From positions 22,135,667-22,199,666 of the forward strand of contig NC_054884.1 in NCBI RefSeq assembly GCF_018320785.1: a stretch of DNA of 64,000 bases, written 5' to 3'. Positions 23,301 to 34,100 of the stretch are shown here, piece by piece (position 1 is the first letter of the stretch; every line of letters begins with the position of its first letter). A program made the position numbers and the translations under genes. Below the pieces are notes generated by a model. The model saw only the letters and a program-made list of their open reading frames with translations, was not told the origin of the DNA and did not search any database. This DNA is from Cheilinus undulatus. Taxonomy: Eukaryota; Chordata; Actinopteri; Labriformes; Labridae.

Positions 23301-26300
23301 ATCCAAATACTGGGATTGAAAAGTAGAAGATACATATAGGCTTAATCAAAGTGATCAAATATGTAAATGAAGAAGTCATAACAGGGGGAGCAGTGTGACG
23401 AAAATAATGTCAGACTCAGTTTGAAAATTCAGTTAGGGACTGTGATAGAAAAGTTCACACAGAAATGTTACCTTGTTGAGAGAAGTACAGACTGAGATAA
23501 GGAAGGCTTTGAAGGTAATTAAATAATAATAAAAAAGCAATATTTTTTTAGGAAAATGCATAACAAAGAAACTTCTGTCTAAAAAAACAAAACAAAACAA
23601 CAAAAAAGAACCTAAGGCAGGCTTTTGTTATAATGTCACATTAGTAAGAAGTTTTAAAGTGAAACAATGTTATATATATGTTTGACAGACATATAGGTTA
23701 GTAGGAAAAATGATAGAAGAATGGAAATCTCAATATCTGAAGAAATTCAACAGCTCAAGCAAAACTTTCCTAGAATATAATGATCCTAAAGCTCGGCAAG
23801 AAAAAGAATGAGAGGAGGAAATTATTTTTTATCAAGAACTTGAAAAAAAGAACATTTGAATAGTTAAGAATAATGCTGAAATACAAATTTCACTTTTTCC
23901 CCTCATTATTTCAACATTATTCTCATCATTTAAACTTTTTTTAACAGTTGTGATGGGACAATATTTTCCATCTCTTAATTTTTTGGCTGTTCTTCTTGTT
24001 CTTTATTTCATTTTTTACTTTCAAGATTTACTCAAAGTTTTTACTTGATTCTTAACATTCTGACTTTATTCTTCACATTTATTTATTTTATTTAATGTTT
24101 ATTTGTATAGGGACGAGTATGAAATAAGTAAACAGTTGTCACACACTACAGTATTTGTAGCTAGAGCTAATTTGCAATGCTTGTCCCTATTTTTACTTTT
24201 TACTTCATAACATTTCCTCATCATTCTTAACATTTCAGCCTCCTTGAGATAATTGCCTAATTCTCAACATTTAATATTTACTCTCAACATTTAAACTTTC
24301 ATCTTAACATTTTGACTTTACTCTAAATAATTTGGCTATTTTTCCTCAGAATTTTGACTCAGTATTTTAACTTTATTACCAATATCTAAACTTTATATTA
24401 AAAATGTAAACTATTCTTAACATTTCGATTTCATTCTCAGCATTTTGATTTTACTTTCAATATTTTGCCTATTGTTTCATAATTTTGACAGTTTTAATTT
24501 ATTTTCCATATTTATAGTTTATTCTAAACATTTGAACTATTCTCAACATTTAGATTTTATCCTCAACATTTGGATTTTCTTCTCAACATTCCACTCTTAA
24601 AATTTTAAGTTTTTTTGTCATAGTTTTGACTGAATATTTTGCCTTTGTTCTTAAAAATTTGATGTTCGTCTCAACATTGTTACCTTTTCTCAACATTTTT
24701 ACTTTTCTCAACATTTTTACTGTTTTCAACAGTTTAACTCAAACCTTTGACTTTATTCTCAACATTTTGCTTTTTTTTTCAGAATTCTGAGTTGTGTTTT
24801 TACATTATTATCTCTTTTGTTTACCCAGTTCCCCACATTCCTTCTTTTTTTAAATAATTTTGACCCAACACGTCCACTTCACATTTGTTTTATTCTTGAC
24901 ATTTTTACTGTTTTTAACATTTGGGCTCAAACTTTTTTCTTCATTATTAAAATGTTGCCTTTCTTCTCAAATTTTGTCTTAATTTTGACTTTATTCTCAA
25001 TATTGAAAAGTTTTTCTCAATAATTTGACATTGTTCTCATTCTTGTTTCTCATTCTCTAATTTTTGTTCTTCATCACTACCTTCTGACTTTTTTTTCATA
25101 ATTTCGCCTCAACATGTTTTACTTTGTTGACCACATTTCTGTTCGATTCTGAACATTTTGACTTTATTCCCCACATTTATTTTTATGTCTTAGCTTTTTT
25201 TTTTTTTTTTTTTTTTTTCAAATTTATTTTTGGGCCTTTTGGTGCCTTTATTAGTGGAAAGACAGTGGATAGACTTGGAAACAGGGAAGAGACATGCAAT
25301 AAAGGGCCACAGGCACGATTCAAACCCAGGCCAGCCGCATACATGGGTAGCGCCTTAAACCACTCGACCATCTGCACGCACATATTTCATAATATTTTTG
25401 ACTCTAATTTCTACATGTTGACTTTATTCTGAACATTTTAACTTTAATCTTAAAATTTTAAATTTCTTCTCAGCACTTGCACGATAATTTAAAATGTTAT
25501 GACCTTAATAATTCAACCTTGCTCACAGACTTTATGCTCAACATTTGCTCTATAAAATTTACCTTTTTTCTTAATATTTAAATGTTTTTCTCAACATTTA
25601 GATTCATAAAGCTTTTCCTCTGTATTTCTACTCAATCTCTTGTCTTCAGAGTTCATTCTTGACATTTTAAATTTTTTAACATCTCTATTTTATTTTAAAC
25701 TTCTTGTCTTTTTCAGCATGCCAACTTTTATTCTGGACATTTAAGCTTTTTCCCTAACATTTCCTCTTCATTCTCTGCATTTTGACTTTATTTTACACAT
25801 TTCAGTTTTACTCTCAGCATTTTGATGTTATTCTTAACATTACTACTCTTTTTTGAAATCACTTTGTTTCCTGAACATTTCAACTTTTTTTTCAAAATAA
25901 TTAGATTTCATTCTTTAACTTTGACTTCATTTTTGGTATTGTAATTCAACTTAGTCTTGAAACTTGTCTCAACATTTTGATTTTTGATTCAACATTTTGA
26001 TTCTCTCACCAACATTTTGTCTTCGTTCTTGACATTATATTTAAAAAAGAAAAGGTGTTTTTGATTCCTCTCTCATGCATGACTCTTAGACACTTCCACA
26101 CTAAAATAAAATAATTTATTCTAATCTGAAGAGGAAGCCTGTCGCCACAAAGATCAACTGAGTAAAATCAAATCTTACACGTGATTTCCTCCTGCAATGA
26201 CAAAAACAAATCAGTGGAGAAAAGTCAGTTGTCATCATAAATTAAATATTTTCATTTTAATAATTATTAACAATATGTATTATCAAAAGTATTGAAAAAC

Positions 26301-26370
26301 TTACATTTGCATCATTGCCGTGAACACCGAGCAAACACAGACTGATGAGTAGGACCCCTGCAGCCAGCAT
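14241..26370 (-). CDS. habp2: HABP2-like serine protease, copy A (13 exons, 540 aa)
   Basis: Secreted multidomain trypsin-family protease. Exons in transcript order: 26305-26370, 26179-26191, 23189-23281, 22982-23092, 21565-21684, 20914-21030, 20605-20776, 17254-17345, 16914-17154, 16688-16830, 15187-15327, 14527-14684, 14241-14396. Phases join without a stop to 1623 nt. Domains: signal peptide (1 to about 19), acidic linker, three EGF domains (about 60-173), kringle (about 178-260), Pro-rich linker, trypsin domain from Ile293. His340, Asp388 and Ser492 form the triad; Asp486 (position 189) predicts cleavage after Arg/Lys. This order is that of HABP2, and human HABP2 is of similar length. Odd points: Ser-Ser instead of Arg before Ile293, and a replaced acceptor at exon 12. 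Copy B is a close tandem paralog. The family acts in plasma on clotting factor VII and pro-urokinase; whether this copy does is unknown. Confidence 0.9.
14527..14684 (-). CDS. habp2: copy A exon 12: trypsin domain, moved acceptor
   Basis: 158 bp as modelled, against 146 bp in B and D. Ends in DSCQ with Asp486 (position 189). A deletion relative to B removed the ancestral acceptor and first codons. The nearest in-frame acceptor (AACCAACAG) adds [11 protein letters not shown] before LLKAKVLL. A second in-frame AG lies 18 bp downstream, so the exact start is uncertain. Confidence 0.7.
15187..15327 (-). CDS. habp2: copy A exon 11: trypsin domain
   Basis: 141 bp. ALLKL... TACLPD (the Cys that pairs with the heavy chain) ... 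[10 protein letters not shown]. Phase 1 at both ends. Intron 10, on its 5' side, carries a 1-kb transposon absent from B. Confidence 0.9.
15441..16468. mobile_element. TA-flanked DNA element in intron 10 of copy A
   Basis: 1028 bp with TA on both sides (15439-15440, 16469-16470) and terminal repeats CACTCTAACA / CACTCTTACA. Copy B keeps the empty site (GCATAATC at about 46446). Contains nested repeat R1 (15924-16165). Confidence 0.75.
15924..16165 (+). repeat. dispersed repeat R1, forward copy
   Basis: Reverse-complement partner of 6842-7079, nested in the intron-10 element. Confidence 0.6.
16688..16830 (-). CDS. habp2: copy A exon 10: Asp102 region
   Basis: 143 bp. Encodes the strand from [11 protein letters not shown] to YNDI. 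Asp388 of NDI-ALLKL, completed by exon 11, is the catalytic Asp. Confidence 0.88.
16914..17154 (-). CDS. habp2: copy A exon 9: Pro-rich linker, activation site, His57
   Basis: 241 bp, CCTCAG acceptor, GTACGT donor. A Pro-rich linker leads to the heavy-chain Cys282, then [12 protein letters not shown], where trypsin-type zymogens have Arg-IVGG. PWQVSL and LTAAHC (His340) follow. Residue 292 (P1) is Ser, not Arg or Lys. Confidence 0.9.
17254..17345 (-). CDS. habp2: copy A exon 8: kringle, second half
   Basis: 92 bp. Completes the kringle with [12 protein letters not shown] and WDYCKVKKC (cysteines 4 to 6). Separated from exon 7 by a 3.26-kb intron swollen by a LINE fragment and a TAGCTA-rich tract. 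Confidence 0.9.
17470..18600 (-). mobile_element. LINE fragment in intron 7 of copy A
   Basis: Minus strand reads [31 protein letters not shown], then frameshifted endonuclease sequence. The low-coordinate end has a CTCAAGGGACTAATTAAG-type LINE 3' end. Absent from intron 7 of copy B. The reverse transcriptase region is deleted. Confidence 0.6.
19850..20290. repeat. TAGCTA/AGCTTTAGCTA-rich tract
   Basis: Dense variants of GTAGCTAAAGCT, CTACATGAGCTA and ATTAGCTTAC in intron 7 of copy A only. A degenerate low-order repeat with many short palindromes. Confidence 0.6.
20605..20776 (-). CDS. habp2: copy A exon 7: kringle, first half
   Basis: 172 bp, phase 1 in and phase 2 out. Contains kringle cysteines 1 to 3 ([25 protein letters not shown]). 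One intron inside the kringle is usual for this family. Confidence 0.9.
20914..21030 (-). CDS. habp2: copy A exon 6: EGF domain 3
   Basis: 117 bp, symmetric phase 1. Six cysteines: [12 protein letters not shown] ... [12 protein letters not shown]. The intron to exon 7 is only 137 bp here, against 2.8 kb in B, where a transposon has inserted. Confidence 0.9.
21565..21684 (-). CDS. habp2: copy A exon 5: EGF domain 2
   Basis: 120 bp, symmetric phase 1. Six cysteines in the pattern C-x4-C-x4-C...CKC...C; the CGHGDC and [14 protein letters not shown] blocks match the second EGF domain of human HABP2 closely. A glycosylation sequon (NAT) lies between the first two cysteines. Confidence 0.9.
21924..22901 (+). 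mobile_element. Tc1-like element in intron 4 of copy A
   Basis: Terminal repeats CAAACATGGACAAAACTGTT and CACACATGGACAAAATTGTT with TA at each end. The interior includes LQQDNDP, the second catalytic Asp motif of Tc1 transposase, near 22235. A nested GAAGAAGCC.TTTGGAGAAGAGGCGAAAC repeat lies at about 22450. B retains only the right end (about 53595-53670). Confidence 0.7.
22982..23092 (-). CDS. habp2: copy A exon 4: EGF domain 1
   Basis: 111 bp, symmetric phase 1. Six cysteines in EGF order, from [12 protein letters not shown] to [18 protein letters not shown] acceptor, GTACCA donor. Confidence 0.9.
23189..23281 (-). CDS. habp2: copy A exon 3: acidic linker
   Basis: 93 bp, CCACAG acceptor and GTTAGT donor, phase 1 at both ends. 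Encodes a Ser/Thr-rich then acidic segment ending ...DLLDDD, ahead of the first EGF domain. The equivalent region of human HABP2 is also acidic. B has 87 bp here. Confidence 0.8.
23880..26040. repeat. T-rich degenerate tandem repeat, copy A intron 2
   Basis: Same CTCAACATTTTGACTTTATT-type units as in unit 0 and B, here about 2 kb, interrupted by a SINE at 25195-25376. Confidence 0.8.
25195..25376 (-). mobile_element. tRNA-derived SINE
   Basis: On the minus strand: tRNA-like head GATGGTCGAGTGGTTTAAGG, B-box-like GGTTTGAATC, body, then AATAAA and a poly(A) tail (poly-T at 25195). Same family as 62697-62880. Not a functional tRNA. Confidence 0.7.
26179..26191 (-). CDS. habp2: copy A exon 2: 13-bp micro-exon
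   Basis: 13 bp flanked by TTGCAG and GTAAGA. It encodes EEIT plus one base, which converts the phase-0 end of exon 1 into the phase-1 start that exon 3 requires; without it exon 3 reads into a stop. The same 13-bp exon lies in B (55834-55846) and unit 0 (8927-8939). Confidence 0.8.
26305..26370 (-). CDS. habp2: copy A exon 1: signal peptide
   Basis: 66 bp from ATG to a GTAAGT donor, ending in phase 0. Encodes 22 residues, MLAAGVLL... through ...GVHGNDAN, a hydrophobic leader with a likely cleavage after VHG. The start is the first ATG after the promoter block shared by three copies; the matching exon in B differs by only two residues. Confidence 0.88.
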
Positions 26371-26426
26371 GATTCTGTGTGGGACTGTCAGCACAGTGTG
26401 GCAGACTGAAGATTCAGTGATTGACT

Positions 26427-26434
26427 TTTTTATT
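26427..26434 (-). promoter_or_regulatory. copy A TATA-like box
   Basis: AATAAAAA about 57 bp upstream of the ATG, in a block shared with B (AATAAAAG) and unit 0 (AATCAAA). The role is inferred from position only. Confidence 0.35.
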
Positions 26435-26459
26435 CCCAAAATGACCTGAGTATCCCACA

Positions 26460-26479
26460 CAGCTGTCAATCTTTATCCA
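26460..26479 (-). promoter_or_regulatory. conserved 20-bp upstream motif, copy A
   Basis: TGGATAAAGATTGACAGCTG on the minus strand, about 90 bp upstream of the ATG. It is identical in unit 0 and B although the surrounding bases differ. Likely a transcription factor site; the factor is not identified. Confidence 0.4.
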
Positions 26480-26819
26480 GCTGTATCAATTATGTGGGAG
26501 TTTGTGTATTTTAGGACACTGCTATCTTGTGTACATTGTGGTTTCATTTATTTAACCTTGTCTTATGACAGTGTTTTTCCCTTCTGCATAATTACAGTCC
26601 CTGGAAGCAGGCTGCCTTAGAACTCTCTTGACTATGCTCAAGTTTCCATAGGCTAGTCGCCACTTGTCTTATTTGTGAAGCAAGTCTTTAATGAGAAAAG
26701 GAGATGCCCTACCACTACCACCACAAAAACAAACGAGAACAAAACAAATTTGAAAAACAGACTTTGAAATGCATTTGGCATTAAAGGAGTGTTATCCATA
26801 AAAATGACACGCATAGTCG

Positions 26820-27760
26820 CATTACAAAAAAATACATTGCACTTTTATTGATTTTAGAAATCAATCATGGTCAACATAATTTGCCTTTTTTAAGACAAAA
26901 ATATATAAAGAACTCTCTCCTGTCAAAGTGAAAAAAAGATTTCTACAAAATAATATCAAGAAAATGAAATTATCTGATGTAAAAATAGTCACTCCATAAA
27001 TCTTAACCCCTTTCAAGTCTGTGTTTAGTTTATGCACCTTTAGCTGCAATCATAGCAGTCTGTGTGGAGAGGTCTCAGTCAAGCTTGCACATCTGGACAT
27101 TGAAAGTTTATGCTATTCATCTCTGCAAAACAGCCTTTTACAAGTCCAGCCACATATTCTCTATTGGACTGAGGTCTGGGCTTAGACTCAGCCACTCCAG
27201 AACATTCACCTTTTTGTCTTTAAACCATTTGTGTAGCTGTCGCTGTGTCCTTCAGGTCATTTTCTTGCTCGAAAATAAATCTTCCCCCAAGCCGTAGTTC
27301 TCTTGCAGACTGAATAAGATTGGCTTCCAGGATTTTCCTTGCCACATTCATTTTACTCTCTAGCTTTACAAACCTTCCAGGGGAAGCTGCCAAGCAGCGT
27401 CACCACAGCATGATAGTGCCACCACCATGTGGGATGGTGTGTTTGTGATGTGCAGAGTTTGGTGACTGCCAACCATAGCGTCTTGTCTGATGGCTGAAAA
27501 GCACCATTTTGGTCTCATCAGACCAAAGGAGTTTCTTCCACTTGACTATGGAGTCTCCCACATGCCTGTTGGCGAACTCTAGTCCAGATTTAATGAGTTT
27601 TCTTCAACAGAGGGCTTTCTCTTTTCCCGTCTTCCATAAAGCTCTGACTAGTAAAGAACCTGGGCAACAGTTATTTTGCAGAGTCTCTCTCATCTCAGCT
27701 GCTGAAGCTTTTAACTCCTTCAGAGTAGTCAGAGGATGAGTATCAAAAAATCCTCACTGA
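26820..27760 (-). mobile_element. Tc1/mariner transposase relic upstream of copy A
   Basis: Homologous to 59700-60260. The minus strand carries a decayed Tc1 transposase with WSDETK-like and FQQ.ND-like blocks. At 27770-27995 both copies share an inserted segment of about 200 bp. Confidence 0.65.
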
Positions 27761-28059
27761 CATGGTACAATATATATTGGATATCTACCAGACCTAATTA
27801 TAACACAGATATTGATACTTTATGTTGCCACCCTGCCACCCAATGAAAGGCAAGAGATTACTTTATGGAATTTGTGTGATTTATGTGTTAAGATACACCG
27901 GCTTCCTTTCCATATCCAATGTTCCACTGGCACCTTACAAAGATATTTCTACAAATCAATTATGATACCCAGACAGCTTTTATTCTCCCGCTGACTGTCA
28001 ACATCGTTTAGGTACCGCACTGTATAAAAAGTATTGATTTAGCACCGGTATCAGAGAAA

Positions 28060-28506
28060 TCAGAGAATGCGTGTGTCTAACTCGGTACTTCGTGAGATTG
28101 GAATAACTGTTCTTGGTGGTGGACAAGTTTACTTCCTAGTTCTTTTTTGTCATTTATCCCGAGGAGGGAAAGGTAATGCTTGTATTTCCAAGACAGAGGA
28201 CTCACGCTCGAGTGCTTAGCCATGATGTGTGTGTGCATTTCAGGGCCTGTTCTTGTTTGTGCGTTTGTGCAGAGGCTGTTCTCCATCACAGGATGCTGAT
28301 GTGCTTAGGTTCCTGTCACGTCGTCCGCCGAACCGGATGTTTTCTAACCTTCATCAACGAGTGTCAGCTGTAAAAGTAACGAGTAATGTGTGATTTAAAT
28401 TCTCTGTAATTGTGACGGCGTTAATGATTTTAAAAAGAAACACGTTACACTACTAGTTACCATAAAAACTAACAACGCGTTAAGTAACGCGTTACTCCCA
28501 ACACTG
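28060..28506. mobile_element. hAT-like element, 3' part, upstream of copy A
   Basis: Near-identical to 180-531. Right terminal sequence reads CAGTGTTGGGAGTAACGCG on the reverse strand. Inserted in the Tc1-like repeat that is uninterrupted at 60757. Confidence 0.6.
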
Positions 28507-28890
28507 GTACCCAGGTGATCCCCTTTTCACTTATAATGAGACTACTAGCACCACTTGAATGGACCTCTGTTGAATTAGGTCAGTCACTTTAAAGCGGGTG
28601 AATAAATGTAGTCCCTTTTTTTACCTCACATGTTTTTATTTGACATTATGACCATTTACATTATGTGACGACCCTTCACTGGTATGTCTATTTTGGAAAC
28701 GTGCTAGAAAGTTAATAATGCAACCTTTGTTACAATAACACCCATAAATATGGTCAGAATGGAAAATATTTCAGTCTACTAACAAGAGCTTTCATAACAG
28801 TCAGGTTTGTTGTTATGTAACTTGGTAAACCCACACAGACCAGAGGGTCAACTGAGGGAACTGAACTCATGACGGTGACAGCGCCTTTAT
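28507..28890. repeat. flank block shared with 532-960 and 60750-61130
   Basis: Same sequence in three units of the array. Confidence 0.6.
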
Positions 28891-29049
28891 TTATTTCATT
28901 TTCTTCTGGATAGACAACAGCAAAAACAGCATAAGAAATAAGTGTAAGACTGTCTCTTGAGATTCATTTTTTCTGTTCTTGTGGTCTTATTATACTAGAA
29001 AACGGTTTCTAACAAGATCTAATTTTGACTAAGGCTGTACAGTGAAAAA

Positions 29050-29990
29050 AGTCGACTTCATATTCCATTTAAATCAGGCTGAAAGGTGCAGCATGTCGAG
29101 TTTTCACTCTAGAGTGTCTATATGGCACTGGCCTGGCTCGCAATGTCCATTCCAATTCCTCCCAAAGGTTCTCTATGGGATTGAGATCAGGGCTCTGACC
29201 AGTCAAGTTCTTCCACACAGAACTCACCAAACCATGTCTTTATAGTCCTTGCTTTGTGCACCTGGGGCACAGTCATGTAAGAATAGAAAAGGGTCTTAAC
29301 CAGAATGTCTTGGCATGCTTAAGCATTAAGATTTGCCTTCACTGGAGATAAGGGGTCCACCCAAACCCTGAAAAACAGCTCCACTATTATCCCTCTTCCT
29401 TCAAACTTCACAGTTGGCACAATGTAGTCAGGTCAGATGATATTCTTTTGGCATCCGCCAGACTCCCTCATCTGACTGCCAAACAGAGAAGCTTGATCAC
29501 GCCACAGAACACGTTTCCACTGCTCCATAGTCCAGTGTCTGTGTGCTTAACACCAATCCATCCCACGCATGGCATTGGACTTTGTGATCCATGGTTTGCA
29601 TGCAGCTGCTTGGACCCATTCCATGAATCCCCCAACACAGTTTTTCTGCTTGCATTAATGCACTAATGAAAGTTCTGAAACTCTACAGGTATGGAATCAG
29701 CAGAACTTTGGGGGACTTGTACAGCCACTGACTCCGCTCTGAGATTTTCTGTGGTCGTGGCTTTGTTGCTGTTGTTCCAAAATGCTTTCCATTTTCACTC
29801 ACAGTTGACCACTTGAGTACCATGCATGAAGTGACTGAGCTCTTCAGAAGGACACATTTTGTATCACAAATGTTTGCAAATGGAGACTGCATAGCTAGGT
29901 GCTTAATTTTACACATCTGAGGCAACAGGTCTGATTGAAACACCTGAATTCAATAATTAACAGGTGTGGCCAAATACTTTTGTCCATATA
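29050..29990 (-). mobile_element. Tc1-like element, second family, upstream of copy A
   Basis: One terminus reads ACTATATGGACAAAAGTATT on the reverse strand. The minus strand encodes a helix-turn-helix remnant including FGTTATKPRPQKISERSQW. Duplicated at 61340-62200. Confidence 0.65.
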
Positions 29991-30391
29991 GTTTATCTTA
30001 GATGAGTCCAATTACCTAAAATATTTCCGACAGATTAAAAACTAAACCCAACTTAACTGTACCATTACGACAGTCTCTCTGTCATGGTGATTCTATCCAC
30101 CTTATTCCTAGTCCCCATGACTCTGCATGAAATATGGGCGCAACTTCCAGTCTCTTTTATCAAAATAGGACTTTGCATTGAATGCAAGATGTGAAACACA
30201 ATTTTTAGAGCAATTTGGACATTAAAATGTGTAACTTTCCACTGCTTCACCTCAATCGGGACAATATTATTATTTCTCTGCCCTCTACTAAAGAGTACAA
30301 AGTGACGACATTACCTCAGATAACCTAGACAAGCATATTTAGCTAACTTTATTAGCTTCATATCAGCGTAGTAATAAACGATCACGTTTTG

Positions 30392-31182
30392 TTAAAGAGG
30401 GGGTATTATACTTTTCAGATTTTTAAAACATAAATATAAAGTCACAATGTTGGGTGTCCATACTCCACGTATGCAAATTTTCAAACGGCAAGATAAACAT
30501 ATGTGGCAGTAATCTTGTAATTAGCGTGTAAACTGATGAAAATGGTTCGTTGAAAATCTCTCCGAGATTCTCCCGAGACGAGATTACGATGGAGTAAACA
30601 GGGAGCAAACTGATGAGGTCAGCGCAATATTATCTCCTGACTGGTTCGTGGTTCGTCCGTGCTGCCGGCAAAGCGGAACAGACTGCCCCCACAAGGCCTT
30701 TTAGCCATTTTAACACAGTAATTAAACCAAACAGATACGCCCTGCTCTATCCTTCGCTGCTGCTGGTTTTCTTCCCCCTCTCTCTCCAAACTATCAGGGT
30801 CAGACTCCAGGTCTAACAAGTACGGCCGTATATCAAAATTTGCCATTATTTTACTTATTCGGAGCGGTTTATTCAGTTTTCAACTACTAGCATAACAACA
30901 CTAGCCACATTAGAGGGGTCGGGCACAAAACATCGAGTCCTGCTGCCGGCCAACCTCCGGAAAATCGGCAAATTGGAGGAAAGCAGGTCCGTGGAGCGAG
31001 GGTGTTAAAGAGACAGCAGCGAAAACGAAGCGTTTCAGATGGAGGTTAAAATAAGGGTTGTTCAGGACGCCAGTGTGAGAAACATGAGGAGTTTTTTGAG
31101 CTGTAAACCATGTAAAGCTACTACGTGGGTATCAGAAAGATGGTGTAAAGCCTTGAAAAAAGGCATAATACCCCCACTTTAA
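30392..31182. mobile_element. TTAA-flanked MITE, full copy
   Basis: 791 bp including TTAA at both ends, with terminal repeats A(G)GGGGGTATTAT. piggyBac- or Kolobok-type target choice. A truncated second copy interrupts the LINE at 12324-12984. Confidence 0.7.
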
Positions 31183-31189
31183 ATGAGTT

Positions 31190-34100
31190 TGGACACTACC
31201 TTCAGATAACATTTCTAGTTTGTGGGTTTCCGAAATCCTTATTCCACCAACTAATCCCTCTTAAAATGTGGGAATTATTTTAAATAAAATAATGCATGCC
31301 TGGAGTTGTCAGCTCTTCAGTTTGGTCAAGTTTTGAATTAATGATGAATTTATATTGAAAGTATTACATGCCAAATTAATTTAAACAGTGAACAGCATGT
31401 TTAAAACACTGTTCTTAAAGACATATATTTAACTTTGTCACATAATTAGTACCACAACTGAAGCAACAGGTACTGAGCATAACAGAAAATATTATTTAAA
31501 CATTCAGCTCATTTAACTTTGTTGAGTTCAAAAAATGAAGCAGTATTTATTGCAGCAAATATTAATTTATTTCAGAACAACCACTGTTGACACTAAATCC
31601 CTTAAGTAATCCCTTGGAAGAAGTTTTTAGCTATTACTGCTACTGTATGGGAAGTTCCAACCACATTTATAGCAGCAGACCCCCCGGGAATAATATAGTA
31701 TCCTCCTTATTTACTTACTTACAGCTTACGAAACAATGTGAACATGTGATTTCAAAAATACATCAGTATTAACAAATTTGCGATGAATTTCTATCAAACA
31801 ACTGTCATTCATAGTTAGCATCTGTCGTTAGCTGCTGTATTAAATTACATGTAATTACGTACTTCCGCCTTAGCACTGGAAGTCTCGCCCATATTCAGAT
31901 TTATAGTAGCGGCCCCAGGAATAAGGTGGATAGCCATTTTTACACAGAGATTCCACAATAAAGGCGAAAAGGAATGCCCATCTCTGTTCCACAATGAACA
32001 ATTCACACACACGGACCAGCGTCCCATAATCAGATGGCAGCCTCTGCCCAAGCTGTTGCTTTCAATGAAACTCGAAACTCTGGATTTCTCGGTTCAAAAC
32101 TTTGTATTTTCTAAATGAAATATGGGGAAAAAACCATGAACATTCATTTTGGATCTATTAGATCCAATAGACATTTTTTCCTCCATGTTTCTGAGTTGGA
32201 GGTCCGACTTTAAGCAGTGTCACTGTGCATGTATTTAGGTTGGAGGTCGGAAACTTCAGAGTACCGAGCTCAATTGAACACATCATGGAACTTTTGAGAC
32301 GCTGCTGTGAGCAGAGATGTGTCTTCTCTCTCCTCTCCTGTATAGAGTGTGATCAGCTCTCTTACCCCGCAGTCTCTCCAGTTAATCCACATTATTCTTT
32401 GTTTTATCCCCTGTCGTTTTTTCTGATGAAATGCCGCTCCATTAAACCGCGCCTGTTTTTAAAATTTCCCGTTTATGGAGACAGCAGCGCACGCTCGCCG
32501 TTGCAGAATGCCATGACGTCCTTTCACACTCGTTGCAGAAAAGTCTATTACGGCTCTGATACTACCTCTCGATCAGCATCAGAGGTGGGGCGAGATTGAC
32601 CCCCCCATTGCGGAACGGTCGCTTTCATACAGAATGGCGTTGCAGAACGAAGGCGTAACAGACACGGAAAAGAGAGGCAGTGTGAAAGAAGCTTATGTTT
32701 ACCCTTGCCAAGGAGAGACTGGATTTTGCTTCATTCTCTGGCCCTCAAACGTGAAAAGTTGTGGCCCGACTAGACATTTCTGAGTTGTGTAGAGAAGCTC
32801 AGCTGTGCAGCTTACTTCTTAATTTAAATTACTGAGTCTTTTCAGCTTAAACTGCACTCTAGAAGGTGCAGTTACCAAACAGCAACCCACTGTTTTAACT
32901 TCATGGATGAATTTTGACTGGTGGGAGAAAAGCAGTTAAAAGTGTCCCTTTTATACCAATTTTGTCTCAGTCTTGTTTCTTCTATAGGTGACCAGGCTTG
33001 TAGCTTTCTCTTGTGTTGCTAGCCACTTGTCATTTATCACTCTGTTAAAAGTCTGTTGTGGCATTACATTGCATTAAGAACCTGTGTCAACTTTCCTTTC
33101 TGTGAGCTTATAGTCCATGTGTACTGAAAAGCTTCAGCGTTTTGTGAGATTGAGAGTTGATGCTGTTAACACACTTGTCAACATGGATGCCATTCAGTAA
33201 AAAGTGTCTTCTCTGCATGGTGCAGGCTCACCCACTGCTAGATCATGTACTGCTTCTCTAAGAGTCTTTTTCTGTTTCTTTAGACTTTGACTGGTACTTT
33301 CTGGAGTATGCTGGCTTAACTCTAACATCAGTGGCTTGAACGGCCAGTGTCTTGATACTCTCCTCTGTCATTTCATCAATATGACAGAGAAAAATGCCTT
33401 TGGGTAATGTTAATTCACTGCCTCTTAAGAGTGATTTTCTTAGTGAGCCACTTATGCCACACACTATCCTGTCACAGATTTAAAAAAAAAAAAAATGTTT
33501 GCGCTATACAACAGAAATCAATTCTTCTTTGCTGCTGGAAAACACTGCATGCATGAGCTACCATTTTTAAAACAGTGAAGAAGAACTAAAGAAATCACTG
33601 CAGCAGCAGAGAATGGTGGCTGTGTGGCATTTTTTCCTCTAAATGTGATTGTTAAAATGCCTTCCAGACCGCCACTGTACAAGACAAGAAGTGACATAGT
33701 TTATCAAAAGTTCAATAACTTTTGATCCATAAATCGTTTCCTCTCTCCAGCATTAGTTTTGGAAGCTGTTTTTAGTTTAAGTCTTCAGACAAAAATAAGC
33801 TAGTTTTTGTTTTGGTCACATTTTAATCTTGTTCTCCCTTTAATAGATTTAGTTTAGTTTTAGTCGATGAAAACTCTTACAAGATTTTAGTCCAGTCTTA
33901 GTTGATATAAAGTCCTTTCATGTTAGTCTTTCCTTTTAGTCACATCATATTTTCTCTTTTAGAAAATTAGCCAAATAAACAGATAAACACTCATTTTGTA
34001 CAATGAATGGCTGACATGTAATTATTTGAAATAAAATGCTGAAAATACAAACAAACATTGGATAACGGATTTTTGGGATGAGGATCATTATTATTATTAT

